This document shows positions 11,336-19,678 of a DNA stretch of 33,167 nt, piece by piece. The position numbers and the translations under genes were made by a program. Every line of letters begins with the position of its first letter. The stretch's first letter is position 1. Below the pieces are notes generated by a model. It worked only from the letters and a program-made list of their open reading frames with translations, had not been told where the DNA came from and searched no databases. Source of the DNA: Geobacteraceae bacterium GWC2_53_11 (GTDB lineage Bacteria; Desulfobacterota; Desulfuromonadia; Geobacterales; Pseudopelobacteraceae); assembly GCA_001802645.1 (NCBI GenBank), contig MGZJ01000005.1:66349-99515 (forward strand). Direction: 5' to 3'.

Positions 11336-11520
11336 TTAGTTTTTATACCAGATAGCCAAATGGCCCTATAAGCAGTTGCGCCCTGCGATAGTAACAGCCT
11401 GATGCGGACATTCTTCGTTGAAATTACCGGTATTTTGGATGGAACGCCGCACACAATATCGACGTTATTTTTGATAAAACTATAAGTTATATTGAAGCGT
11501 TACAGTCTTAATAAAAATCC

Positions 11521-11535
11521 TGTATACAGTATACA
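11521..11535. promoter_or_regulatory. Palindromic operator in the TCA promoter
   Basis: TGTATACAGTATACA is a perfect inverted repeat of two 7-bp arms around one base. It covers the -10 hexamer of the promoter that reads into idh, the classic place for a repressor. The regulator is not encoded in the window. HgtR, a known repressor of central-metabolism genes in Geobacter, is a candidate, but I cannot recall its consensus well enough to match it. Confidence 0.65.
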
Positions 11536-11554
11536 AAAGCCGTATAGCTGTCAA
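11526..11554 (-). promoter_or_regulatory. Sigma70-type promoter of the idh-icd-mdh(-kor) block
   Basis: On the minus strand a consensus TTGACA (11549-11554) is separated by exactly 17 bp from TACTGT (11526-11531). The start would fall near 11519, giving a leader of about 190 nt before idh. The leader shows no strong hairpin that I could find by eye. The region 11327-11606 holds no gene. Confidence 0.65.
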
Positions 11555-11606
11555 GGAAAATCAATATACTAAACCAGGAAGAGGCGCGCGCAAACCCGCC
11601 TGAATA

Positions 11607-12299
11607 TCAATTGTTTTTATTAGAATAGCGCCTGGCTCCAACCGCCTCATCCCGGCTGAAATTTCTCGGAATGACAAAAACCTGGCCAGGCCAAAGTCGT
11701 TTCGGGTCACGGATCTGATCCCGGTTTGCCCGATATATGAGCGGCCAGAGCGTCGAATCGTTATAGATCTCGGTGCGGGCAGAGATCTGCGGCAAAGTTT
11801 CACCACGACGTACGGTGTAGGAGGTTGGGAGAGGTGGCGGGGTTTCTTTGCTTTTCTTCTGCGAAGTACGGGACAACTCGGCAGATCTGGCAGATTCCTG
11901 GGTTCTGAGCCGTAACTCGGCATCAGCTGCCGCGCGCATTAACTGTTCTTCTTCCGCCTTTGCGGCAAGCTCGGCAACACGCTGCTGCTTCTCTACGGCA
12001 AGTCGTTTTTTTGCTTTTTGGACCTCAGACTGAAGCATTTCGGCTTTTTGATACGCCAGTTGATAATAGACATCTGCGGCTTTATCATCTTCACGGACAT
12101 GAAACAGAGCTTCCCCATGCTCAAATGTTTCCAGAAGGCTACGGTATTCCTGGGGAAACATGGCCTGTGCATCCCGTCTACCCAGTTCATCTACCAGCGG
12201 CGCCGCCTTGCTCCTCCACGTTGAAACCGGAGAAGAACACGCCGCCAGGACTGTACACAGCAACAATATATATACAGCCTGGCGACATCTGATAACCAT
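11607..12299 (-). CDS. LysM-domain lipoprotein with coiled coil
   Basis: This 230-residue envelope protein starts at MVIRCRQAVYILLLC (12299), 4 bp after the aspS stop; the frame to 12359 overlaps aspS. A type II signal peptide ends in the lipobox LAAC with the lipidated Cys at residue 21. The next residue is Ser, which favours the outer membrane by the E. coli rule, though that rule may not hold here. Residues about 85-150 form a charged, Ala-rich coiled coil. A proline-rich hinge (ETPPPLPTS) leads to one LysM domain (161-213: YTVRRGETLPQIS ... LWPGQVFVIP), which binds peptidoglycan. The protein therefore probably ties the membrane to the cell wall. The partner bound by the coiled coil is unknown. 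Confidence 0.87.
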   Translation of the reverse strand: MVIRCRQAVYILLLCTVLAACSSPVSTWRSKAAPLVDELGRRDAQAMFPQEYRSLLETFEHGEALFHVREDDKAADVYYQLAYQKAEMLQSEVQKAKKRLAVEKQQRVAELAAKAEEEQLMRAAADAELRLRTQESARSAELSRTSQKKSKETPPPLPTSYTVRRGETLPQISARTEIYNDSTLWPLIYRANRDQIRDPKRLWPGQVFVIPRNFSRDEAVGARRYSNKNN

Positions 12300-12303
12300 G
12301 TGA

Positions 12304-14088
12304 TTAAGCCTGTTTTTCTGCCAAACGGATCCCAAGCTCACGAAGCTGTTTGGTGTCAACCGGTGATGGTGCCTCGGACATCATGCAGGTGCCCTTCTGT
12401 GTTTTCGGGAAAGCAATAACGTCGCGAATGGAGTCACTGCCGGTCAACAGCATGATCAGTCGATCCATGCCGAAGGCGATTCCGCCATGCGGTGGCGTAC
12501 CGAAGTCCAGAGCGTCCAGAAGGAAGCCGAATTTGCCGCGGGCATCTTCAACCGACATGCCGAGCAGTTTGAACATGAGCGACTGAACCTGTTCCTGATG
12601 GATCCTGATGGAACCGCCGCCGATCTCGTTGCCGTTCAACACCAGGTCATACGCCTTGGCACGGCAACGACCCGGATCTGATTCAAGAAACTCAACATCC
12701 TCGTCCATCGGTGCGGTGAAGGGGTGGTGGACCGCGCACCAGCGTTTTTCATCCTCGTCCCACTCAAGAAGCGGAAATTCGGTGATCCAGACGAAGCGGT
12801 AATCGTCCTTGCTGGTGAGCTTGAGCAGGTTGGCCAGGTGATTGCGCAGTTTACCCAGCGAATCGTTGACAACCTTCGGCTTGTCAGCCACGAAGAACAG
12901 CAGATCGCCCTCTTTGGCGCCAAAGGTGGCGTTCATGGTGGCGATCTCTTCCGGAGTAAAGAACTTGGCAATCGGTGAATGCCATTCGCCGTTTTCAATC
13001 TTGACGTAAGCAAGACCCTTGGCGCCGTAAATCTTGACAAACTCGGTCAGGTCGTCGATCTCCTTGCGGGAAAACTTCGCACATCCCTTGGCGTTGATCC
13101 CCTTGATGATGCCACCCTTGGAGGCTACATCGGCAAAAACCTTGAAGCCGGAAGCCTTGACGATGTCGGTCAGATCGCACAGCTCCATGCCAAAGCGGAG
13201 ATCCGGGTTGTCGAGACCAAACCGGCGAATCGCCTCGGCATAGGTAAGACGTTCAACCGGCAGTTGAACCGCGACCCCCTTGGCTTCGGTGAAAACCTTC
13301 GCGATCAACCCTTCCATGACCGTGATGATATCTTCTTGGTCAATGAAGGACATTTCGCAGTCGATCTGGGTAAACTCCGGCTGGCGGTCGGCACGCAGAT
13401 CCTCATCACGGAAACAGCGCACCACCTGGAAGTACTTGTCAAACCCTGAGATCATCAGGATCTGCTTGAAAATCTGAGGAGACTGGGGCAGCGCATAAAA
13501 CTGTCCCTGATTGATACGGGACGGCACCAGAAAGTCACGAGCCCCTTCCGGAGTCGATTTGGTAAGAAATGGGGTCTCAAGCTCGATAAAGCCATTGTCG
13601 GTCAGGTACGAGCGGGTCAACTGTGCGACTTTCGAGCGAAGAATCAGGTTGTATTGAAGCTGGGGACGACGCAGGTCAAGATAACGATACTTCAGGCGGA
13701 TATTCTCATTGATGTCGCTGTGCTCATCGAGCATGAACGGCAACGCCTTGGAACGGTTGAGCAGCTTGCACTCCAGCACCTGGATTTCAACTTCGCCGGT
13801 TTTCATGTTCGGGTTAACCGTACCTTCAGGGCGGGGAATAACCTTTCCCTTGACCGCCAGCACGAATTCGCTGCGTACCGATTCGGCAACCGCATGTCCG
13901 GACGGATTGACCTCAGGGTCGAACACGATCTGTGCTATCCCCTCGCGGTCGCGCAGGTCGATAAAGATCAGGCCGCCATGGTCCCGGCGACGCAGAGCCC
14001 ATCCCATCAGAATAACCTCGCTGCCGATATCCGCAGCTTTTAAATCGCCGCAGTAGTGTGTCCGTTTCCAGTTTCCAAGAAAATCCAT
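12304..14088 (-). CDS. aspS: Aspartyl-tRNA synthetase, probably non-discriminating (Asp/Asn)
   Basis: This 594-residue class II synthetase has the bacterial layout: an N-terminal OB-fold anticodon domain, the catalytic core and an inserted GAD domain. The start [14 protein letters not shown] at 14088 has GGGGGA upstream. Motif 2 is [18 protein letters not shown], and motif 3 contains GIAFGMDRL near the C-terminus. H37 in [10 protein letters not shown] and G89 in [10 protein letters not shown] match the His and Gly found in non-discriminating bacterial AspRS, where E. coli has Leu and a bulkier residue. Such an enzyme also charges tRNA-Asn with Asp, which GatCAB then amidates. It follows lepB by 26 bp. 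Confidence 0.96.
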   Translation of the reverse strand: MDFLGNWKRTHYCGDLKAADIGSEVILMGWALRRRDHGGLIFIDLRDREGIAQIVFDPEVNPSGHAVAESVRSEFVLAVKGKVIPRPEGTVNPNMKTGEVEIQVLECKLLNRSKALPFMLDEHSDINENIRLKYRYLDLRRPQLQYNLILRSKVAQLTRSYLTDNGFIELETPFLTKSTPEGARDFLVPSRINQGQFYALPQSPQIFKQILMISGFDKYFQVVRCFRDEDLRADRQPEFTQIDCEMSFIDQEDIITVMEGLIAKVFTEAKGVAVQLPVERLTYAEAIRRFGLDNPDLRFGMELCDLTDIVKASGFKVFADVASKGGIIKGINAKGCAKFSRKEIDDLTEFVKIYGAKGLAYVKIENGEWHSPIAKFFTPEEIATMNATFGAKEGDLLFFVADKPKVVNDSLGKLRNHLANLLKLTSKDDYRFVWITEFPLLEWDEDEKRWCAVHHPFTAPMDEDVEFLESDPGRCRAKAYDLVLNGNEIGGGSIRIHQEQVQSLMFKLLGMSVEDARGKFGFLLDALDFGTPPHGGIAFGMDRLIMLLTGSDSIRDVIAFPKTQKGTCMMSEAPSPVDTKQLRELGIRLAEKQA

Positions 14089-14114
14089 AGTATCCCCCAA
14101 TCGTTGTTCTTATA

Positions 14115-14780
14115 TTAGTTAATCAGTCGGCCGATATTTCCGAATCGCGGTCTGAACTTGTCGTGATCCCATGACCAGTATTTGATAAATGCCAATCCCT
14201 TGATCTGATCACGACGGACAAATTTCCAGAAACGGCTGTCGTATGAACGATCACGGTTGTCCCCCATGACAAAGTACGAATTGGCCGGCACGGTAATCGG
14301 GCCGAATGTATCGCGAGGATTCATCTCTTTCGGGATAATATCCTTCTCCTTGTGCACCTCGTGGGGATTCGCGTACAGTTTGCCGTTAACGTAGACTCTC
14401 TTCTCTTTTCCTTCTACCACGTCGCCGGGAACTCCGATCACCCGTTTGATGAAATCCTTGCTCGGGTCTTCAGGATATTCAAACACGACAACATCTCCCT
14501 GGCGTGGATCGCGAACCGTCAGGACACGCGCGTCTACAAAAGGGATCTTTGTGCCATAGACAAACTTGCTGACCAACAGATGATCGCCGATTGCCAATGT
14601 ATCTTCCATCGAACCGGACGGGATTTTAAATGCCTGGACCAGATAGGTACGGATCACCAGGGCAAGCAGAATCGCAATGGCAATAGATTCGGCATATTCA
14701 CGAATCAAACCCTTTCGTTTGATCTGCTCCGGCTGCACCGGGGTAACTTCCGACTGTAATGATTCCTGCTGCTCTTCCAT
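14115..14780 (-). CDS. lepB: Signal peptidase I
   Basis: This 221-residue inner-membrane serine protease (family S26A) removes signal peptides from exported proteins. A cytoplasmic N-terminus of about 28 residues precedes one membrane helix (SIAIAILLALVIRTYLVQAF, about 32-51). The catalytic Ser is S57 in IPSGSMEDTL, and the general base Lys is K112 in DFIKRVIGVPGD. Box E, GDNRDRSYDSRFW, is intact. With a single clear helix it resembles the shorter SipS-type enzymes more than E. coli LepB. AAGGA lies before the ATG. It sits 24 bp after lepA, an order common in proteobacteria. Confidence 0.95.
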   Translation of the reverse strand: MEEQQESLQSEVTPVQPEQIKRKGLIREYAESIAIAILLALVIRTYLVQAFKIPSGSMEDTLAIGDHLLVSKFVYGTKIPFVDARVLTVRDPRQGDVVVFEYPEDPSKDFIKRVIGVPGDVVEGKEKRVYVNGKLYANPHEVHKEKDIIPKEMNPRDTFGPITVPANSYFVMGDNRDRSYDSRFWKFVRRDQIKGLAFIKYWSWDHDKFRPRFGNIGRLIN

Positions 14781-14804
14781 ACGGTATCCTTTTAACGTAG
14801 TCTG

Positions 14805-16601
14805 TCAGTCAACCTTCAAAATAGCCAGAAACGCTTCCTGCGGCAGCTCGACGTTGCCGACATTCTTCATCCGTTTCTTGCCCTCTTTCTGTTTCTCCAG
14901 CAACTTCCGCTTACGGGTGATATCGCCACCGTAACATTTGGCCAGAACATCCTTGCGCATCGCCTTGACTGTTTCGCGGGCAATGATCCGGTTGCCGATG
15001 GCGGCCTGAATCGCCACCTCAAACATCTGCCGTGAAATCAGCTCCTTCATCTTGGAAACCAGATCACGGCCACGGAAATAGGCTTTGTCCCGGTGGAGGA
15101 TCAGCGACAGGGCATCGACAACTTCGCCGTTAATCATGACATTCATGCGCACCAGATCGCTCTGCCGGTACTCAAGATGCTCATAATCAAGAGACGCATA
15201 CCCCTTGGTGATCGATTTAAGCCGGTCGTAGAAATCAAGCACGATTTCGTTGAGCGGCAACTCATAAATGATCATGACGCGGGTCGGCGTCAGGTACTTG
15301 ATCTCGCGCTGCACGCCACGCTTGTCTTCGCAGAGCGCCAGCACGCCGCCGACAAATTCGTTGGGCACATGGATATGGGCCAGAATAAACGGCTCTTCCA
15401 GAAATTCGGTGCTCTGCAGTTCCGGCATCTGGTTGGCGCTCTGAATGGAATACACTTCGCCATTAAGCTTATGAACACGGTACACAACCGTCGGCGCGGT
15501 GGTAATCAGGTCCAGGCTGAACTCACGCTCCAGCCGCTCCTGAATAATTTCCATATGAAGCAGTCCGAGGAAGCCGCAGCGGAAACCGAAACCGAGTGCC
15601 AGAGAGGTTTCCGGCTCAAAGGAAAATGACGAGTCATTCAGCTTCAATTTAGCCAGCGCATCCCGCAACTGTTCGTACTGCACGGTATCAATCGGATACA
15701 AGCCTGAGAACACCATCGGCTTGACTTCCTTGAAACCTTCCAGCGCCTTCTCGCACGGGCGATGCATCAGGGTTACCGTATCGCCGACCTTGGCATCGGC
15801 CACATCCTTGATGCCGGCAATGATAAAGCCAACCTCGCCCGCCGCCAGTTCCGGAACCTCGACCATGGTTGGAGCAAAGACACCTACTTTCAGCGCCTCG
15901 AACGTGGTGTTGGTCGCCATCAACTGGATCTTGTCACCCTTTTTCAGCGTGCCGTCAAAGAGGCGCACCAGAATGATAACTCCCTGATACTGGTCGTACC
16001 AGGAGTCAAACAGCAGTGCTTTGAGCGGTGCATCAGGGTTACCGACCGGGGGCGGAATCTTCTTGACGATTTCTTCGAGGATCTCGTGAGTCCCGATCCC
16101 CTCCTTGGCACTGGCCAGAACCGCATCGTGGGCATCGATACCGATGATGTCCTCGATTTCCTGCTTGACCCGTTCGGGATCGGCGGCAGGAAGGTCGATC
16201 TTGTTCAGCACCGGAAAGACCTCAAGGTTGATGTCCAATGCAAGATACACATTGGCCAGCGTCTGTGCCTCGACACCCTGGGAAGCATCCACCACCAGCA
16301 GTCCGCCCTCACAGGCAGCCAGCGAGCGCGACACCTCATAGGTGAAGTCAACATGACCCGGGGTATCTATCAGGTTAAGGATATAGTCAATGCCGTCGTC
16401 GGAACGATACTTGAGCCGCACGGTCTGGGCCTTGATGGTAATGCCCCGCTCCCGCTCCAGATCCATTTTATCAAGAAACTGGTTCTGTTTGTCGCGGTCG
16501 GACACCGTGCCGGTGTACTCCAGAAGGCGGTCAGCCAGGGTCGATTTGCCGTGGTCTATGTGGGCAATGATGGAGAAATTGCGAATTCTGCTGATTTCCA
16601 T
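14805..16601 (-). CDS. lepA: Elongation factor 4 (LepA)
   Basis: This 598-residue translational GTPase is the normal length for LepA. G1 is AHIDHGKST (13-21), the G2 region is [13 protein letters not shown]3 is DTPGH (79-83), and NKIDLP is G4. The unique LepA C-terminal domain is visible: basic and ending in the conserved region with [22 protein letters not shown]. The protein acts on ribosomes, probably in late initiation, stalled elongation or ribosome assembly. GAAGGAA lies 6 nt before the ATG. It is the first gene of the lepA-lepB-aspS-LysM unit, which reads away from tadA. Confidence 0.96.
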   Translation of the reverse strand: MEISRIRNFSIIAHIDHGKSTLADRLLEYTGTVSDRDKQNQFLDKMDLERERGITIKAQTVRLKYRSDDGIDYILNLIDTPGHVDFTYEVSRSLAACEGGLLVVDASQGVEAQTLANVYLALDINLEVFPVLNKIDLPAADPERVKQEIEDIIGIDAHDAVLASAKEGIGTHEILEEIVKKIPPPVGNPDAPLKALLFDSWYDQYQGVIILVRLFDGTLKKGDKIQLMATNTTFEALKVGVFAPTMVEVPELAAGEVGFIIAGIKDVADAKVGDTVTLMHRPCEKALEGFKEVKPMVFSGLYPIDTVQYEQLRDALAKLKLNDSSFSFEPETSLALGFGFRCGFLGLLHMEIIQERLEREFSLDLITTAPTVVYRVHKLNGEVYSIQSANQMPELQSTEFLEEPFILAHIHVPNEFVGGVLALCEDKRGVQREIKYLTPTRVMIIYELPLNEIVLDFYDRLKSITKGYASLDYEHLEYRQSDLVRMNVMINGEVVDALSLILHRDKAYFRGRDLVSKMKELISRQMFEVAIQAAIGNRIIARETVKAMRKDVLAKCYGGDITRKRKLLEKQKEGKKRMKNVGNVELPQEAFLAILKVD

Positions 16602-16636
16602 GAATTCCTTCGTGTTAAAAAAAAATCGGACTGTGG

Positions 16637-16665
16637 AGAATAAATAAAGATGGCGGGAAAGTAAA
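16637..16665 (-). promoter_or_regulatory. Possible lepA promoter
   Basis: On the minus strand TTTACT (16660-16665) and TATTCT (16637-16642) are 17 bp apart, each matching 4 of 6 sigma70 positions. They lie 36-64 bp before the lepA ATG in the divergent gap with tadA. Confidence 0.4.
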
Positions 16666-16709
16666 GGGGAAAAGGGAATTGCATCCCAACTGCCAAGCGA
16701 TATTCGTTC

Positions 16710-16739
16710 TTGACAAGCGGGTACGGAATGAGGCTTATT
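16710..16739 (+). promoter_or_regulatory. Possible tadA promoter
   Basis: A consensus TTGACA (16710-16715) lies 41 bp before the tadA ATG. The best -10, CTTATT at 18 bp spacing, is poor, so only the -35 is convincing. The mRNA leader would be very short, about 10 nt. Confidence 0.35.
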
Positions 16740-16755
16740 TCAGTTATTCAGACAG

Positions 16756-17343
16756 ATGACAAGTGCTGCTCAACCGTACAAACATCATAAAAAGGATCAT
16801 CTTATTTCGCGACCAGCCCCCCCTAAAAAAAACGCCCTTCCCGGCAGCCACGAATTCTGGATGCGCAAAGCAATCGCCGAAGCCGACAAGGCAGGAGCCA
16901 AGAATGAGGTCCCGATCGGCTGCGTTATCGTACTCGACAATAAAATCATTGCCCGGGGCCACAACCTGCGGGAAACATCACAAGACCCTGCCGGACACGC
17001 CGAACTGATTGCCATCAGAAAAGCCGCCAGAAAACTTGGTTCCTGGCGGCTCCTTGATACCGTGCTGTATGTTACGCTGGAACCCTGCACCATGTGCATG
17101 GGAGCTATCGTTCTGGCCCGCATCCCGACTGTCGTCTTTGGCTGTTATGACCCGAAAGGGGGAGCTGCCGGCTCGCTCTATGACCTGTCGTGTGATCCCC
17201 GTCTCAATCACCGCGTCGAACTGGTGCCCCGTATTCTGGAAAAGGACTGCTCCACACTCCTGAGCAGTTTCTTTGCGGCATTGCGACAGCGCAAAAAAAA
17301 AACAGCCGCGCTGACTGACAGCCCGGCATATCTCCTGCTTTGA
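16756..17343 (+). CDS. tadA: tRNA-specific adenosine deaminase (A34 to inosine)
   Basis: This 195-residue zinc deaminase edits A34 of tRNA-Arg(ACG) to inosine. The zinc site is complete: HAE at 81-83, with E83 as proton shuttle, and PCTMC at 110-114 (C111, C114). NEVPIGCVIV and the FGCYDPKGGAAGSLYDL loop near the C-terminal side fit TadA rather than guanine or cytosine deaminases. Residues 1-30 form a non-conserved extension that contains a C7 and an A8 run. There is an in-frame stop 27 bp upstream and no other start codon, but the ribosome site is weak. A run of ten A near the 3' end codes for KKK. It is a single-gene unit ending at the hairpin shared with lysC. Confidence 0.93.
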   Translation: MTSAAQPYKHHKKDHLISRPAPPKKNALPGSHEFWMRKAIAEADKAGAKNEVPIGCVIVLDNKIIARGHNLRETSQDPAGHAELIAIRKAARKLGSWRLLDTVLYVTLEPCTMCMGAIVLARIPTVVFGCYDPKGGAAGSLYDLSCDPRLNHRVELVPRILEKDCSTLLSSFFAALRQRKKKTAALTDSPAYLLL

Positions 17344-17349
17344 CCAACA

Positions 17350-17384
17350 AAAAGGGGAGAACGACATGTTGTCGATCTCCCCTT
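17350..17384. terminator. Bidirectional terminator between tadA and lysC
   Basis: A long hairpin has arms AAGGGGAGA.CGACA and TGTCG.TCTCCCCTT with a tiny loop. It lies 8 bp after the tadA stop and 30 bp after the end of lysC on the other strand. It is flanked by A runs on the left. Confidence 0.83.
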
Positions 17385-17414
17385 GATACATCAGGTTCCT
17401 TCAGCTTACAAAGA

Positions 17415-18629
17415 TCAGTCAGCCAGACCGAATGTTTCGTGCATGACGCGCACAGCCAGTTCGGTATATTTTTCATCGATGACAACGGAAATCTTGATTT
17501 CCGAAGTTGAAATCATCTGGATGTTGATGCCGTTCTGGGACAGCGCACTGAACATCTGCGTCGCCACACCGGCATGACTGCGCATGCCGAGACCGACGAT
17601 CGAGATCTTGCTGATATTCTCGTCGGAAAGGACTTCTTTCGCCTGAACAACCTTGGCAACTTCGTTCGTGATCATCAGGGCCTGCTTCAGATCGGCCTTG
17701 GTAACGGTAAAAGTGAAGTCGGTCATGCCGTTGTCGCTGACGTTCTGCACGATCATATCAACCGAGATGGCGGCGTCGGACAGGGGGGTGAGAATTTTTG
17801 CGGCAATGCCGGGCTTGTCAGGTACTCCCTTGACAGCAATCTTGGCCTCATTCTTGTCGTACGCAACTCCTGAAACGAGTATTCCTTCCATTTCCTTATC
17901 CTCCCTGGTAACCATCGTACCGGTATTTTCATTAAGGCTTGAGCGGACGTGTACGTCCACGTTATATTTTTTGGCGAACTCGACCGATCTGATCTGGAGC
18001 ACTTTGGCGCCGAGACTGGCAAGTTCAAGCATCTCGTCATAGGAGATCTTTTCGATCTTGCGGGCTTCCTTGCAGACGTTGGGATCGGTGGTGTAGACGC
18101 CGTCAACATCGGTATAAATCTCACAGACATCGGCTTTCAACGCAGCAGCAATCGCAACAGCCGAGGTATCGGAACCGCCGCGCCCCAACGTCGTCACATT
18201 GCCTTCGGCATCAACGCCCTGGAAACCGGCCAGTACGATGATGGTGCCTTCCTTGAGATCGGCACGGATATTTTTGTCATCAATACTCTCAATGCGGGCT
18301 TTCGCCGCAACCGAGTCGGTTACGATGGGAACCTGCCACCCCTGATACGATTTTGCCTTGTACCCCTGGGACTTGAGATACATGGAGAGCAGACCGATGG
18401 TAACCTGCTCACCGGTTGCAACCAGAACGTCATATTCGCGACCATCCGGCAGTTCACACATTTCATTGGCAAGCGCGACCAGCTTGTTGGTTTCGCCCGA
18501 CATGGCGGAAACAACGACAATCACATCGTTTCCGGCGTCATAGGTTTTGATGATGCGTTTGGCAACATTCTTGATACGATCGGGTGAACCGACCGAGGTG
18601 CCACCGTACTTTTGTACTACAAGCGCCAT
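17415..18629 (-). CDS. lysC: Aspartate kinase, alpha/beta type
   Basis: This 404-residue enzyme phosphorylates aspartate, the first step to lysine, threonine, methionine and diaminopimelate for the cell wall. The start [12 protein letters not shown] at 18629 has AAGGAGAG; the frame to 18707 runs into tsaE. KYGGTSVG (7-14) and [16 protein letters not shown] (about 163-178) are the kinase motifs, and [12 protein letters not shown] is conserved. Two ACT domains follow (about 255-404: [25 protein letters not shown] and [29 protein letters not shown]), which bind lysine and/or threonine for feedback control. Met247 has its own strong ribosome site, so a beta subunit of only the ACT part is probably also made. 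It is the last gene of the ftsH-lysC operon, 74 bp after tsaE. Confidence 0.96.
   Translation of the reverse strand: MALVVQKYGGTSVGSPDRIKNVAKRIIKTYDAGNDVIVVVSAMSGETNKLVALANEMCELPDGREYDVLVATGEQVTIGLLSMYLKSQGYKAKSYQGWQVPIVTDSVAAKARIESIDDKNIRADLKEGTIIVLAGFQGVDAEGNVTTLGRGGSDTSAVAIAAALKADVCEIYTDVDGVYTTDPNVCKEARKIEKISYDEMLELASLGAKVLQIRSVEFAKKYNVDVHVRSSLNENTGTMVTREDKEMEGILVSGVAYDKNEAKIAVKGVPDKPGIAAKILTPLSDAAISVDMIVQNVSDNGMTDFTFTVTKADLKQALMITNEVAKVVQAKEVLSDENISKISIVGLGMRSHAGVATQMFSALSQNGINIQMISTSEIKISVVIDEKYTELAVRVMHETFGLAD
17889..17906 (-). promoter_or_regulatory. Internal ribosome site and start codon for the aspartokinase beta subunit
   Basis: On the minus strand AGGGAGG (17900-17906) lies 8 nt before an in-frame ATG (17889-17891) at codon 247 of lysC. 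Translation from here gives a 158-residue ACT-domain polypeptide. This matches the place where Bacillus and Corynebacterium lysC genes start their beta subunit. The codons used (REDKEME) need not be this purine-rich, so the site looks selected. Confidence 0.72.
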
Positions 18630-18703
18630 ACTGCTCTCCTTGTTGGAAAATGGTTCAGAGATGAAGCTAGGGTGTGCTCTATAGCAGATAACCTGCTGTC
18701 CGG

Positions 18704-19195
18704 TCAAAGTTTTTTTTGCTTTTTGAACGTCTCTGACAACTGTTCAAGAACCATGTCCGATTTTTGCCCTGAACTGGTAATGGTGATACGGCGCTGATTG
18801 TCCTCGCCATACTCAAACAGAAGTGTCAGAGCGTCATCCGGAAGCAGTTCTTCAAGGCGCTCGGACCATTCCACCACACAGACCCCATCACCGTGGAAAT
18901 ACTCTTCAAAGCCGAGCTCGGCAATATCGTCATCACCCCTTAACCGGTAAAAGTCAAAGTGGTATACCGGGGTGTTGCCGGGATAACTGTTCATGATGGC
19001 ATAGGTCGGGCTTGCGACATGATCGGCGCTTTGAGGAGCCAGCGCGGCAACCACACCGCGGGTCAGGCAGGTTTTGCCGCCACCGAGGTCACCCTGGAGC
19101 GCCAGAAAAGCGCCCGGCTTGAGCAACGAACCGAGACAGGCACCCAGTTCTTCAGTTTCCTGGGAAGAACCGGTTGTAATCTGCACACGGGACAC
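18704..19195 (-). CDS. tsaE: tRNA threonylcarbamoyladenosine (t6A) synthesis ATPase
   Basis: This 163-residue ATPase works with TsaB and TsaD to attach threonylcarbamoyl to A37 of ANN-decoding tRNAs. Walker A is GDLGGGKT (35-42). SPTYAIMNSY, HFDFYRL and VVEWSERL are the conserved blocks of the family. It starts at a GTG (19193-19195) whose first base is the last base of the preceding gene's TAG stop, so translation is coupled. The basic tail (FKKQKKL) is usual. It lies between a CBS-domain gene and lysC. Confidence 0.93.
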   Translation of the reverse strand: MSRVQITTGSSQETEELGACLGSLLKPGAFLALQGDLGGGKTCLTRGVVAALAPQSADHVASPTYAIMNSYPGNTPVYHFDFYRLRGDDDIAELGFEEYFHGDGVCVVEWSERLEELLPDDALTLLFEYGEDNQRRITITSSGQKSDMVLEQLSETFKKQKKL

Positions 19196-19644
19196 TAGCG
19201 GTTCATTGAACGGATGATGTCGATGCGGGACACCATGCCGACCAGTTTTTTCCCTTCCACAACCGGAAGCGCATGCAGTTTTTTGCTGCTCATTATTTCG
19301 GCTGCGCTGCTGACCGAATCGGTTGGCGTGACGGTGACGATATGTGTTGAAGCCAGTTCTTCAGCGGTCTGCGCGGTCATCTTATCCAGATCGCGCTGAA
19401 GTGCCCCCTCCCCTTCAATTGGAATGATCCAGTCAAACAGGGAGATTACCGTCGGCATGTGGAGCGGGCGATCCTGTTCAACCAAGTCGGAAGCGGTCAC
19501 AATACCGGTCAGGTTTCCGGCATCATCGACCAGCGGCAGCGTGCCAAAGCCCATCTTGTCGAACAGAGCAGCCATTTCGCGCACCGTGGTGGTTCCTTTA
19601 ATCGAGACAACATCTCGGGTCATAATATCTGCAACGGTCAGCAT
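19195..19644 (-). CDS. CBS-domain pair protein
   Basis: This 149-residue stand-alone Bateman module has a strong AAAGGAG ribosome site. CBS1 covers about 1-55 (VADIMTRDVVSIKG ... LPLVDDAGNLTGIVTASDLV), and CBS2 about 98-149 (HIVTVTPTDSVSSAAEIMS ... LPVVEGKKLVGMVSRIDII). The linker between them is longer than usual and includes FDWIIPIEGEGALQRDLDKM, close to the 'P.....lf..L..m' region seen in other lone CBS proteins of this group. CBS pairs bind adenine nucleotides or SAM. The target of this one is unknown. It sits between nnr and tsaE and overlaps tsaE by 1 nt. Confidence 0.9.
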   Translation of the reverse strand: MLTVADIMTRDVVSIKGTTTVREMAALFDKMGFGTLPLVDDAGNLTGIVTASDLVEQDRPLHMPTVISLFDWIIPIEGEGALQRDLDKMTAQTAEELASTHIVTVTPTDSVSSAAEIMSSKKLHALPVVEGKKLVGMVSRIDIIRSMNR

Positions 19645-19678
19645 AGGAAATCTCCTTTAAATTCATTTTCACAGTTCG

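Noticed and set aside
11561..11923. 120-codon minus-strand frame overlapping the LysM gene
   Set aside because: It is in another frame of the LysM lipoprotein gene, which has a lipobox and LysM domain, so this frame is a shadow.
18630..18703. Possible lysine riboswitch before lysC
   Set aside because: The gap is only 74 nt and lies inside an operon, too short for a lysine riboswitch, and shows only a 5-bp hairpin.
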